Of a stretch of 64,000 nt of DNA, positions 28,384-36,861 are shown one piece after another. The notes beneath the pieces are model-generated. The model was not told the origin of the DNA. It saw only the letters and a list, made by a program, of their open reading frames with translations, and made no database searches. The position numbers and the translations under genes are program-made. This stretch comes from Clostridiales bacterium UBA4698 (lineage in GTDB: Bacteria; Bacillota; Clostridia; TANB77; UBA1234). Numbering within the stretch: the first letter of the stretch is position 1; every line of letters begins with the position of its first letter. The stretch covers positions 1 through 64,000 of the forward strand of contig DHKI01000014.1 in the NCBI GenBank assembly GCA_002404755.1. Reading direction: 5' to 3'.

Positions 28384-28656
28384 TTATATCATTCCTCTCT
28401 ATATTAGTTACTTTTCTCGCTAATTATATACTTTTTACTCTTTTTGGTCAAGTAAGCATGGAATATATTTATGTAAATTTCATTTTTATAGTATTTCACT
28501 AACTTCTTAGATTAGATACCTCAAAACTAAAATAATAATATCTACCTAAAACACGTTTAACAATGATGCCGAGAAAAAATTTACTTAGCAGTACAAAAAA
28601 TGCAACATTGACTTTTTATACTAATTCACAAAACAACATAATAAAAACATAAAGAA
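28384..28656. other. Intergenic region upstream of gatC
   Basis: With the following terminator it forms a 370-base gap. It must hold the gatCAB promoter, but I see no near-consensus pair, riboswitch or gene; it is plain AT-rich sequence. Confidence 0.4.
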
Positions 28657-28694
28657 AATAGGATTCGAATCGGCATTTTGCTTCGAATCCTATT
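28657..28694 (-). terminator. Terminator of rsgA
   Basis: AATAGGATTCGAA and TTCGAATCCTATT form a perfect 13-bp stem with a 12-base loop; the minus strand continues TTTTCTTT. Confidence 0.85.
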
Positions 28695-28753
28695 CGTTAT
28701 TGTAAAAAACTTAGTCCTAGAATTTCAACAAACAAAATTTATTCTAAAACAAA

Positions 28754-29830
28754 CTATATTTCTAAATCTTCTTTATTTTTGTCTTTTACAACGTCCTTCA
28801 ATATTCTTATATAACTCTCATAACGTTCTCTCGTTATTATACCAGCTTTAGCCGCTTGTTTTACCATGCATGCATCTAATGGTTCCCTGTAATGTAAGCA
28901 ATTGGAGTATTTACATCGACATCCCCAATCACTAAATTCTGAAAAATATTCTTTTATTTCATTTGGTTTAAAGTCAGAAACGTCAAGACTTCTTATACCT
29001 GGAGTATCTATAACTGAAGACTTTTCATCCCACACATAATATTTTGATGTTGTAGTTGTATGCCTACCTTTTCCACTTTTTTCACTCACATGTGATGTTT
29101 CTATTTCATCAAATCCCATTAAAGCATTAGTTAAAGATGACTTTCCAACACCGCTATGGCCAACAAATATAGCTCTTTTCCCCCTTAAAAGTTTTTTTAG
29201 TTCTTCTATTCCTATATTTTCTTTAACTGATGTTTCGAAAATCGGAATTTTAAGTTTTCGATAAATATCTAAAATTTCTTCATCCTTTTCACTTTTCAAA
29301 TCCGATTTATTAAGGCAAATAGAGCATGGAATTTCGTTATTTTGTAGAATCATTAAATATCTATCAATAAACTTAGGATGCAACGGCGGGGTTTGCGCTG
29401 ACACAACTATAACTGCCATATCTATATTTGTGGCAATTATATGGTTACTACCTACATTTGTTCCATTACGAGTACCATCTTTTTTTATTCGTGACAAAAC
29501 ATTTTTTCTTTCTATCAAATTATTTATACAATATTCATTTGACTGTTCCTTATGTATTACTACAACATCTCCAGGAAATACTGTTTGGTTACAAACTGCA
29601 TTAATCTCTTTTTTTAGGTGAGCACTAATCAAATCTCCTTTATATAGAACAGTAGCATCATTATACCTAGTTTCAATAACTATGCCTGTGTCTTCTATAG
29701 TTTTCTTTATGACAAACTGAGAATCTAGTTCTTCTATCTTTGTTCTATCTGCACTTTTCGCCTTAGCTCTTTCCTTCTTCTCCTTAGATTTCTTAGTTTG
29801 AGTACTTTCATATCCTTCATAATGAGGCAT
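28754..29830 (-). CDS. rsgA: Ribosome small-subunit-dependent GTPase A (RsgA/YloQ)
   Basis: Circularly permuted GTPase that checks late 30S assembly. The 358 residues start with an unusual lysine-rich extension (about 1-30, KKSKEKKERAKAK), then an OB fold, the permuted G motifs LNKSD, GHSGVGKSSL and DTPG, and a C-terminal zinc domain CRCKYSNCLHYREPLDAC. The extension is basic and could contact rRNA. It is a single-gene unit with its own terminator; no prpC-prkC genes precede it. Confidence 0.95.
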   Translation of the reverse strand: MPHYEGYESTQTKKSKEKKERAKAKSADRTKIEELDSQFVIKKTIEDTGIVIETRYNDATVLYKGDLISAHLKKEINAVCNQTVFPGDVVVIHKEQSNEYCINNLIERKNVLSRIKKDGTRNGTNVGSNHIIATNIDMAVIVVSAQTPPLHPKFIDRYLMILQNNEIPCSICLNKSDLKSEKDEEILDIYRKLKIPIFETSVKENIGIEELKKLLRGKRAIFVGHSGVGKSSLTNALMGFDEIETSHVSEKSGKGRHTTTTSKYYVWDEKSSVIDTPGIRSLDVSDFKPNEIKEYFSEFSDWGCRCKYSNCLHYREPLDACMVKQAAKAGIITRERYESYIRILKDVVKDKNKEDLEI

Positions 29831-29831
29831 A

Positions 29832-29909
29832 TTATATTCTCTCCTTCCATAATAATTTATTTAAATCAGAAGGTGTATCAATTCCTTCATCCAAATCATA
29901 ATGGCTAAA
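29832..29909 (-). pseudogene. Possible C-terminal relic of a lost gene
   Basis: Directly before the rsgA start there is an open stretch without a start codon, encoding HYDLDEGIDTPSDLNKLLW and a stop 2 bases before the rsgA ATG. The phrase IDTPSDL resembles the end of GT-A-type nucleotidyltransferases (DIDTPEDL). Only about 25 codons remain, so this could be chance. Confidence 0.25.
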
Positions 29910-30121
29910 CTAACTGCAGAACATGATTAAAAAGATATATAAATTTACTTATCATACAATATTAGTTTAAAACTAAACAAGTACTAGAGATAATCAAATG
30001 TGCCAAAATAATGATACCACAATAGAGAAAAAATTCAAGCAAATAACTCATAATAAAAAACATAAATTATCTATATTTATTTAACACATACAGTATAATT
30101 CGCATTATAACAAAACAAAAA
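29910..30121. other. Intergenic region, nothing recognised
   Basis: AT-rich spacer between rsgA and the terminator of the TOPRIM-like gene. No gene, repeat or conserved RNA seen. Confidence 0.4.
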
Positions 30122-30153
30122 GTGTGAAAATACTTTTTTCTGTACTTTCACAC
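30122..30153 (-). terminator. Terminator of the TOPRIM-like gene
   Basis: GTGTGAAA and TTTCACAC pair with inner TAC/GTA; the minus strand then has TTTTTGTTTT. It lies nine bases after the stop codon. Confidence 0.85.
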
Positions 30154-30161
30154 CTTTTTTA

Positions 30162-30899
30162 CTAGCCAATAACTGGCAAGTAGAATCTCGCGACTTTTAC
30201 TATATCTGTAGCAATGTTTGCGTCGTCAAGCAGTTTTCCGATGAAATTATAATATTCTTGTCTGCCGTTGATATAAAGTCCTGCTGCCACTATGTTTGCA
30301 ACCGACTTGTCCCTATATGCATATAAGCAACTGCTTGCATTTACTGTCTTTTCTATAGTAGTTCCGTCTTCCTTTTTTATTGATACCGACACGGATTCAA
30401 TCGCTTCATCTCTTGTAAGTCCGACGTTCACTGGAAAAGCGTCTTTTATTTTGTTTGCTATCGCACTAAGGAGTATCTGATTTATCGATTTTATCGTCTT
30501 ACGATAGTCGAGGTCAAGGTGCTTGCAAAGTATCTTGATTATCTCTGGCGTACATATGATATTTTCGATAAATGGTAATTTAGTGCAATACACACCCTCA
30601 TTAACTCGCATTTCCTTTATTTTGCGTTTAGAATTCGAATCGCGGTCAATCAAGCCGAATACTTCTATTCCTTCGTTCCTTTTTCTTATGCTACGTAAAA
30701 GTTTAGTCACATCTGTCCAGCCTCCAACTGGTATAACCAGAAGTGGAGGATAAACTTTCGAATATAGCTTAGCATCTAAGCTATTCATTTCGCCCTCACA
30801 AAGTAGTATGCCATAGTACTTTTCTTCATCATACCTCTCATCGATTATCTGGCATATTTCCTTAATTGCAAGTTTCCGAACATCAGACGAGCCAATCAT
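30162..30899 (-). CDS. DUF4435-like TOPRIM-domain protein
   Basis: Probable metal-dependent nuclease or nucleotide-binding protein of the OLD/DUF4435 TOPRIM group. The 245 residues have an N-terminal acidic motif LLCEGEMNS, then VIPVGGWTDVTKLLRSI and the TOPRIM-like Asp pair in FGLIDRDSNS, the order expected of DUF4435. The C-terminal half is unassigned. Most relatives sit beside an ATPase in defence loci; here it is alone with its own promoter, GGAGG site and terminator. One Arg codon is CGG, placing it in the cassette class. Confidence 0.6.
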   Translation of the reverse strand: MIGSSDVRKLAIKEICQIIDERYDEEKYYGILLCEGEMNSLDAKLYSKVYPPLLVIPVGGWTDVTKLLRSIRKRNEGIEVFGLIDRDSNSKRKIKEMRVNEGVYCTKLPFIENIICTPEIIKILCKHLDLDYRKTIKSINQILLSAIANKIKDAFPVNVGLTRDEAIESVSVSIKKEDGTTIEKTVNASSCLYAYRDKSVANIVAAGLYINGRQEYYNFIGKLLDDANIATDIVKVARFYLPVIG

Positions 30900-30955
30900 A
30901 TAGCAAACCTCCTAAAGTTTTATTTGGTACCTATATAACTTCTTCACACAATTCC

Positions 30956-30984
30956 ACTTTAACATAGTACAAAAATAAAATCAA
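30956..30984 (-). promoter_or_regulatory. Sigma-A-like promoter of the TOPRIM-like gene
   Basis: Minus strand TTGATT, 17 bases, TAAAGT, about 55 bases before the ATG. Confidence 0.5.
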
Positions 30985-31074
30985 TTTTTATTTTTGCTGT
31001 AACACATTTTTATATTCAGAATATTATATACCATAGCTAATAAAAAACATATTTAAAAAGGAGGTCTACTAAAA

Positions 31075-31239
31075 ATGGGAAACTTTCTAAGAAATTTCGG
31101 TTGCAACAATGACGATGAAATATTATGGTTTTTGATTTTATTCTTATTACTTTTCTGGAATGGATGCGGTAACAGAAACAATAACAATTCTGATTGTTCA
31201 TGTAATAACAATGGCTGCATTAATACATGTAATTGTTAG
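31075..31239 (+). CDS. Small Cys/Asn-rich membrane peptide
   Basis: 54 residues: short polar start MGNFLRNFGCNNDDE, one hydrophobic segment ILWFLILFLLLFW, and an Asn/Cys-rich tail with CSCNNNGCINTCNC. AAGGAGG precedes the ATG. Similar small high-cysteine peptides are common in spore-forming Clostridia and are often linked to spore or envelope layers; role here is inference. A related peptide follows 31 bases downstream and a third lies at 34017-34127. Confidence 0.6.
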   Translation: MGNFLRNFGCNNDDEILWFLILFLLLFWNGCGNRNNNNSDCSCNNNGCINTCNC

Positions 31240-31270
31240 TACTTAACTATATTTGAAAGGGGGTTTTTTT

Positions 31271-31396
31271 ATGTCAGACAGAGGAGGATGCTTCGGCGGA
31301 TGTGATGATCTTCTATGGATTATAATCCTAATATTCATCATTTGTTGCTGCTGTGGCGGAAATGATGGTCGTAGAGGAATTGGATGCGGATGCTAA
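31271..31396 (+). CDS. Small Gly/Cys-rich membrane peptide
   Basis: 41 residues with MSDRGGCFGGCDD, a hydrophobic segment LLWIIILIFIICCCC and a GGNDGRRGIGCGC tail. GAAAGGGGG precedes the ATG. It shares design with the preceding 54-residue peptide and is probably in the same transcript. Confidence 0.55.
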   Translation: MSDRGGCFGGCDDLLWIIILIFIICCCCGGNDGRRGIGCGC

Positions 31397-31429
31397 TTAA
31401 GTACATCATTATTTAATTTCTTGAGACGA

Positions 31430-31464
31430 AAAAACACCCTCATCTTTTCAGATAAGGGTGTTTT
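31430..31464. terminator. Bidirectional terminator between the small peptides and cdaA
   Basis: AAAACACCCT and AGGGTGTTTT with inner ATCT/AGAT form a long stem; A- and T-runs on each side serve both strands. Confidence 0.85.
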
Positions 31465-31470
31465 ATTATT

Positions 31471-32364
31471 TTATTTTCTGTTTACTGTTTCACTGTTCTT
31501 TTTAAAATGTTGCATGAACTGTGTTTTAACAGGTTTTGCTTTTATTTCTAATCTTCTAACTAGTTCTTTCGTCAACGTTTCAGCTTTCATACCTGTTATT
31601 ATCTTTCCATCAACAACTAAAGATATATTTCCAGTTTCTTCAGACACTACCACTATAACCGCGTCTGATTGCTCTGACATTCCTATTGCTGCTCTATGTC
31701 TAGTGCCATATTGTCTATCCAAATTTTCTTTATCCGTTATTGGTAAAATGCACGATGCTGCTACAATCTTATTATTTCTTATTATTACTGCTCCATCATG
31801 TAAAGGCGTATCTGGAACAAATATATTTCTTAAAAGTTCTTGAGATACCAATGAATCAAGCTGAACTCCAGTACGTGCAATTTCTGTCAGTTTCATCTCT
31901 CTTTCAAATACAATCAGAGCTCCAACTTTTTCCTTCGACATTCTTTCTGCAGCTTCAACTACTTCTTTAACGCAACTTGTAGGGTCTTCTTGATTTTCCG
32001 TCTCGAATATATCTTTAATTCCTTTGCTACCTATTTGCTCCAAAGTCTTTCTAAGTTCTGGTTGAAATATTACTATAAACATTATAACACCATATGTCAT
32101 CACTGAACTTAATATATAATGAAGTATATCTAATCCTAAAAATTCACTAAGTTTAGTTGCGATTATTAATATTGCTATACCTTTAAATAGTTGCATAGCT
32201 CTCGTATTTTTTACGGCTTTTAAAAGCTTAAAAATTAAATACGCAACAATTGATAAATCGATAGCTAAAATTACAATCTTTATTGGATAGGTCGCTAATA
32301 CATTAAAATAACTAAGTATATTTTCTTTAAAAAATATTGCAAATGATTCTTGAATTGTTCTCAT
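31471..32364 (-). CDS. cdaA: Membrane diadenylate cyclase
   Basis: Makes the second messenger c-di-AMP from two ATP. The 297 residues have three membrane segments (about 28-115) followed by the DisA_N domain with LHDGAVII and GTRHRAAIGM, the DGA and RHR catalytic motifs. A tail beyond the domain (KPVKTQFMQHFKKN) is a little longer than usual. The regulator cdaR and glmM, its usual partners, are not next to it here. A 32-residue membrane peptide is encoded just upstream. Confidence 0.95.
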   Translation of the reverse strand: MRTIQESFAIFFKENILSYFNVLATYPIKIVILAIDLSIVAYLIFKLLKAVKNTRAMQLFKGIAILIIATKLSEFLGLDILHYILSSVMTYGVIMFIVIFQPELRKTLEQIGSKGIKDIFETENQEDPTSCVKEVVEAAERMSKEKVGALIVFEREMKLTEIARTGVQLDSLVSQELLRNIFVPDTPLHDGAVIIRNNKIVAASCILPITDKENLDRQYGTRHRAAIGMSEQSDAVIVVVSEETGNISLVVDGKIITGMKAETLTKELVRRLEIKAKPVKTQFMQHFKKNSETVNRK

Positions 32365-32393
32365 ATACCACTCCTATATCCTCTTATATAACA

Positions 32394-32492
32394 TTATCTA
32401 TAAAACAATAATGAAATTAGTGTTGGAATCACGCATAATACTGCTAAAATCAAACACATAACTCTACACATATTTTTAGTCTTTGGTTTCAT
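32394..32492 (-). CDS. Tiny membrane peptide upstream of cdaA
   Basis: 32 residues: basic start MKPKTKNMCRVMC, one membrane segment LILAVLCVIPTLISLLF, end YR. AGGAGG lies ten bases before ATG 32492 (or one base before an alternative ATG three codons upstream). It ends 29 bases before cdaA in the same direction, so it is probably co-transcribed and could modulate the cyclase. Confidence 0.45.
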   Translation of the reverse strand: MKPKTKNMCRVMCLILAVLCVIPTLISLLFYR

Positions 32493-32621
32493 AATCAACA
32501 TTCCTCCTTAAACTCTTATACCTATATCTTAATTAAATTGCGTATTAAAGTCAATACACAAAATTAACCTTTTGACAAAAAAAAATACCAAAACAATGAT
32601 ATCTCAAAGCCTTGATATTTT

Positions 32622-32709
32622 TGGTGCACGAGACCGGAATCGAACCGGTACGCCTTATTAGGGCGCAGGATTTTAAGTCCTGTGCGTCTGCCTGTTCCGC
32701 CACTCGTGC
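32622..32709 (-). tRNA. tRNA-Leu (anticodon TAA)
   Basis: 88-nt class II tRNA with encoded CCA. Acceptor GCACGAG pairs with CTCGTGC; anticodon stem CAGGA/TCCTG encloses CTTAAAA, anticodon TAA; the long variable arm and T-arm ACCGG TTCGATT CCGGT are present. Confidence 0.96.
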
Positions 32710-32872
32710 ATTGCGAACTTGCAAGATTTATATTAACATTTTGCTTGTACTTTGTCAACAATTTTTATAAAAATTTATCAAAATATCTTTTTATAACCTG
32801 TGATTATGTATTTATCAACAAAAATTGAAGCGAGCCACCAAAAATAGTAACTCACTTCAATAAAGTATTTTC

Positions 32873-33832
32873 TTAATATCCAAATTCATCCAATGAGCAT
32901 AATTCGTATCCTTGATTTCTAATCTCATCAATGACTTCTGGTAATAATGTTGTATTATCTTTTGAAACAGCATGTAGTAACATTACACATCCATTATGGA
33001 GATTATTTAGTATCATCTTTTTAGCATATTCTAATCTATCTTGTTTTTTAACATCCCAATCATCATATGCTGCACTCCATAAAACTGTTGTATATCCTAA
33101 ATCTTTGCATATTTTTACCGTTCTTTCACTATATTCCCCTTTCGGTGGTCTAATATAGCTCATTTCATAATTGAAGTTTTCTTTAACATAGTCATGCAAA
33201 TCCATAACTTCTTTTTTTACTTTTTCATCATCCAAAACTTCTGGCATACTAGGGTGATTTACAGTATGATTTCCAACTATATGCCCTTCATCAATCATTC
33301 TTTGTACTAGTTCTTTGTTTTGCTTTACATATGGCATTGTCACAAAAAATATTGCAGGAGCTTCCTTTTCTTTTAATGTATCTAAAATTTTTGTTGTATA
33401 GCCATTTTCATAGCCTTCGTCAAACGTTAAATATATTACTTTTTCATCCTTGTTTCCAACATAAATTCCGCCATACTCATCCAATGGTTTTACATAGTCT
33501 GCCGAAAACTCTGGTTGCATAGCATCTTTCATTCTTCTAAATCCCCATGCACATTTTGTGTTAGATAAGTTGCTTGTTGACGTTTCAATCACATCAACTT
33601 TTACATCTGGTTCTTTTTCTTCTTCTTTTTCATTTTCACCTGATGTTTTTTCAATAGTTTGAATTAAATCATCTCCACTCTCACTTGCTGTGTTATTATT
33701 ATTTTCTGTGCTTTCAATTTGGTTAATAGGTTCGTTATTTCCTTTATTCTCCGTATTTTCTAAGTTTTCGTCATTCGACTTACACCCAACTAATACTAAG
33801 CAACAAAGAATAACTAGTAAGATTTTTTTCAT
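32873..33832 (-). CDS. Polysaccharide deacetylase lipoprotein (PdaA-like)
   Basis: Surface NodB-domain enzyme, probably deacetylating peptidoglycan; the PdaA subgroup makes muramic delta-lactam in spore cortex. Lipobox LVGC with Cys17, an Asn/Glu/Ser-rich linker (about 20-95), then the NodB domain with TFDEGYENGY, GNHTVNHPSM and RPPKGEYSERT. ATG 33832 follows AGGAGGGG at good spacing. 319 residues. Whether it acts in the spore cortex or vegetative wall cannot be told; the lipoprotein anchor is less usual for PdaA. Confidence 0.85.
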   Translation of the reverse strand: MKKILLVILCCLVLVGCKSNDENLENTENKGNNEPINQIESTENNNNTASESGDDLIQTIEKTSGENEKEEEKEPDVKVDVIETSTSNLSNTKCAWGFRRMKDAMQPEFSADYVKPLDEYGGIYVGNKDEKVIYLTFDEGYENGYTTKILDTLKEKEAPAIFFVTMPYVKQNKELVQRMIDEGHIVGNHTVNHPSMPEVLDDEKVKKEVMDLHDYVKENFNYEMSYIRPPKGEYSERTVKICKDLGYTTVLWSAAYDDWDVKKQDRLEYAKKMILNNLHNGCVMLLHAVSKDNTTLLPEVIDEIRNQGYELCSLDEFGY

Positions 33833-33977
33833 ATCACCCCTCCTCAAAAATAATTCTAGCAGATTTATATTATTTGGTCAAAGTAATCTTTATTTTATAT
33901 AATAATATGTTCTTTTTTTTCTCTTAATTACTATTAATCAAGTTAATTTTATTTAAATATAACTCATAAATTTAAAA

Positions 33978-34002
33978 TAGCCACCTTTGCATAAGGTGGC
34001 TA
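33978..34002 (-). terminator. Terminator of the small Cys-rich peptide gene
   Basis: TAGCCACCTT and AAGGTGGCTA form a 10-bp stem; the minus strand continues TTTTAAATTT. Confidence 0.8.
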
Positions 34003-34016
34003 AAACTTAAGTAATT

Positions 34017-34127
34017 TTAGTTATTTGTTGCTAATATTAGAAAGATTAAAACAAAAAATAAGAATTTGCTATTGCAGCAGCAATTTTCATTTGAATTGTT
34101 ATTATTGCATCCGCAGCCTTCTCCCAT
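34017..34127 (-). CDS. Small Cys/Asn-rich membrane peptide
   Basis: 36 residues: MGEGCGCNNNNSNENCCC followed by one hydrophobic segment FLFFVLIFLILA. AAAGGAGG precedes the ATG and a clean terminator follows. It mirrors the two peptides at 31.1-31.4 kb, with the Cys-rich part on the other side of the membrane segment from the first of them. Confidence 0.55.
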   Translation of the reverse strand: MGEGCGCNNNNSNENCCCNSKFLFFVLIFLILATNN

Positions 34128-34160
34128 TTTACTTTACCTCCTTTTAGCACTAAATTTGGT

Positions 34161-34394
34161 AAGCTCGTTACTATTCAATCTTATATATTTTATCTTCGCA
34201 AAAAGTTTTCATTTTTTAGATTTCAAACAGCTTCGCCAAGCACTACGGATGTTCTTTAGCATGAGCAAGACATAAGACTTCAAAAGACAAGTCTTTATGC
34301 TAAGAACACCACATATTGCTAAGCGAAGAACTCGCCTTCAAAAATGAAAACTTTTTACTCGAACATATATAAGATTGAATAGTAATTCGAGCTT
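34161..34394. repeat. Long inverted repeat, 234 bp (MITE-like or long RNA hairpin)
   Basis: The ends AAGCTCG...CGAGCTT pair, then TTACTATTCAATCTTATATA with its complement, then AAAAAGTTTTCATTTTT with its complement, and further inner stems near GCTTCGC/GCGAAG and AAGACTT/AAGTCTT. Nearly the whole element folds on itself. No reading frame. It fills most of the 358-base gap before the U32 gene. Confidence 0.75.
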
Positions 34395-34485
34395 TTACTT
34401 CTTTGCTACTTTATAGTATGCAAACCGCCTAAAAAGTGTTACAATATGTAAATAGAAATTTAACTTATATGAAAGGATTTTATTT

Positions 34486-36795
34486 ATGAACAAAGATATA
34501 GAATTACTTGCTCCGGCAGGTACTTATTACGCATTTTTAGCCGCTATAGAAAACGGTGCAGATGCCATATATTTAGGTGGAAAGCTTTTTAATGCACGTG
34601 CAAATGCTAGCAACTTTTCGCTTGAAGAGCTTGAAGAAATGGTTAAATTTGCTCATTTAAGAAATGTAAAAATATATGTCACTTTAAATACTCTATTAAA
34701 TAACGCAGAACTTGCAGAAGCTTTGGATTTTGCATATGATCTTTACAATATAAACATTGATGCAGTAATAGTACAAGATTTCGGGCTTGCAAAAGTCTTG
34801 CATGAATATATACCTGGCCTTGAACTACATGCAAGCACTCAAATGACAGTATACAACCTAGCCGGCGTCAAAGAGCTTCAAAAAGTTGGCTTTAAAAGGG
34901 TGGTACTTGCTAGAGAATTATCTTTTGAAGAAATAAAAAATATATGTGATAATACCGATGTTGAAATAGAAATTTTTATTCATGGTGCACTTTGTATCTC
35001 ATACTCTGGTCAATGCCTTATGAGCAGTATGATTGGTGATAGAAGTGGAAATCGTGGAAAATGTGCTCAACCATGCAGACTTCCTTATACTCTGCTTAAA
35101 AACGATACTGAAGTTGCTAAAGGTTACCTACTTAGTCCAAAAGATTTATCTATGCTAGATTTAATATCTTCTATTCCAAATGTTAAATCGTTGAAAATAG
35201 AAGGCAGAATGAAATCACCTGAATATGTTGCAACAACAGTTAAAACATATAGAAAATATATTGATAAATACCTAAATCACGAGGATTTTTCTATAAATGA
35301 AACTGACAGAAAAAATATCGTACAAATATTTAATCGTGGTGGCTTTACATCAGCATACTTAAAGAAAAAACAAGGTAGCGATATGATGTGCTATGAAAAG
35401 CCTAAAAACTGGGGAATTTACATAGGTAAAGTTACTTCTTATGATGGAAAAAGATATATTGAAGTTTCTAATAAAGCAGAGCTTAATATCGGCGATGGTA
35501 TCGAGATTTGGAATAATGAAAACACTCCTCCATCTACTATAATAAGTGAAATTGAAGGAAACAAGATTGGTAGAATACACGGAAATATACATGTTGGTGA
35601 CAAAGTTTATAAGACATCTGATAAAAATTTAATGAAAGCCGCAAGAGAAAGTTTTTCTAGAAATTTCATTAAAAAATCACCTATTGATATGAAAGTTAAA
35701 ATAAAAAAAGATGAGCCAATTTGCTTTGAAATAAACGGCATGCATTATAACTCTGACACAATCCCTGACATAGCACAAAACAAACCTATAACTAAAGAGA
35801 AAGTTATAGAGCAATTATCTAAAACCGGTGATACACCTTTCAAGGTAGAAAACTTAGATTTAATCTTAGATGAAAATTTATTTTTACCAATAAGTACATT
35901 AAATGATTTAAGAAGAAATGCTTTAAAAAGTTATGAAGAATTCGTACTTAATAATGTACACGATAAAGTTATTAAAAAGCCATTAGAAACAGATTTCAAG
36001 CGTTCTAGCAAGCAAATAAATAATGTAACACTATGCGTAAGAAATCTAAGCGAAGATTACTTGAATCTAAAAAATGTTGACACAATTTATGTGCCTTTCA
36101 AAGAAGTACTAAAAAATAAAGAAACATTTGAAAAAGTGCCATTTAAGAAATACATCATGCTACCTACTATAACTAAAAACAATTATGACATTTTAATCAA
36201 AAAGCATGTCTTGGAATTTTCAAAAATTTGTGATGGTTTCGTACTTTCAAATATTGGTCAACTAGAATATTTTAATGGAATTGATACTGATTTGATAGCA
36301 AATTATACTTTCAACATTTTTAACAACTACTCAATTGATTATTTAAGTAAGCTAGGCTTTTCAAAAATAACGCTATCACCTGAGCTTACAAAAGAACAAA
36401 TAAATTCTTTATCTTATGCCATTCCAAGCGAACTTATGGTATATGGAGCTCAAAGAGTTATGACATCTGAGCATTGCCCGGTTGGAAATTTAATCGGCAA
36501 ATTTAGTGGAAGCAATGCTTGCTCAAAGCCATGTATTAAAAATGATAAATTTTATTTAAAAGATAGACTAGGAATGAAATTTGAAGTATTGCCAGATAAC
36601 ATAGACTGTGAGTCAACGATTTATAACTCAAAAATAACATCTATAGAATCGAAAGATTTAAAAATAAATTCTATTAGAATTGATGTTACTGATGAGCCAT
36701 TAAATGAAGTACAAAAAATAATTAACACTCATAAATCTGGTCAAAAAATGTCTGGTGAAAAATACACAAACGGACACATAGCAAGAAGTGTGTAG
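34486..36795 (+). CDS. Peptidase U32 family protein with C-terminal DUF3656 (RlhA/YhbU-type)
   Basis: Members with this architecture act in RNA hydroxylation (RlhA modifies 23S rRNA) rather than as proteases. The 769 residues start LLAPAGTYYAFLAAIENGADAIY-like, here split as ELLAPAGTY and ENGADAIYLGG, and hold the U32 signature HGALCISYSGQCLMSS and CAQPCRLPY, whose cysteines can bind an Fe-S cluster. The C-terminal part repeats a barrel-like region with EHCPVGN and ACSKPC. GAAAGGA precedes the ATG. It is the only sizeable rightward host gene in this part. Confidence 0.85.
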   Translation: MNKDIELLAPAGTYYAFLAAIENGADAIYLGGKLFNARANASNFSLEELEEMVKFAHLRNVKIYVTLNTLLNNAELAEALDFAYDLYNINIDAVIVQDFGLAKVLHEYIPGLELHASTQMTVYNLAGVKELQKVGFKRVVLARELSFEEIKNICDNTDVEIEIFIHGALCISYSGQCLMSSMIGDRSGNRGKCAQPCRLPYTLLKNDTEVAKGYLLSPKDLSMLDLISSIPNVKSLKIEGRMKSPEYVATTVKTYRKYIDKYLNHEDFSINETDRKNIVQIFNRGGFTSAYLKKKQGSDMMCYEKPKNWGIYIGKVTSYDGKRYIEVSNKAELNIGDGIEIWNNENTPPSTIISEIEGNKIGRIHGNIHVGDKVYKTSDKNLMKAARESFSRNFIKKSPIDMKVKIKKDEPICFEINGMHYNSDTIPDIAQNKPITKEKVIEQLSKTGDTPFKVENLDLILDENLFLPISTLNDLRRNALKSYEEFVLNNVHDKVIKKPLETDFKRSSKQINNVTLCVRNLSEDYLNLKNVDTIYVPFKEVLKNKETFEKVPFKKYIMLPTITKNNYDILIKKHVLEFSKICDGFVLSNIGQLEYFNGIDTDLIANYTFNIFNNYSIDYLSKLGFSKITLSPELTKEQINSLSYAIPSELMVYGAQRVMTSEHCPVGNLIGKFSGSNACSKPCIKNDKFYLKDRLGMKFEVLPDNIDCESTIYNSKITSIESKDLKINSIRIDVTDEPLNEVQKIINTHKSGQKMSGEKYTNGHIARSV

Positions 36796-36819
36796 AATAA
36801 GTCTTAGCGATACAAAATT

Positions 36820-36856
36820 AAGCCCAAACTGTTGTTTAATCTAACAGTCTGGGCTT
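36820..36856. terminator. Bidirectional terminator
   Basis: AAGCCCA and ACTGTT pair with AACAGT and TGGGCTT, one mismatch, between the convergent U32 and FG-GAP genes. Confidence 0.8.
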
Positions 36857-36861
36857 TAATT

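Noticed and set aside
32564..32761. A 65-codon leftward frame
   Set aside because: It lies on top of tRNA-Leu and is a chance frame.
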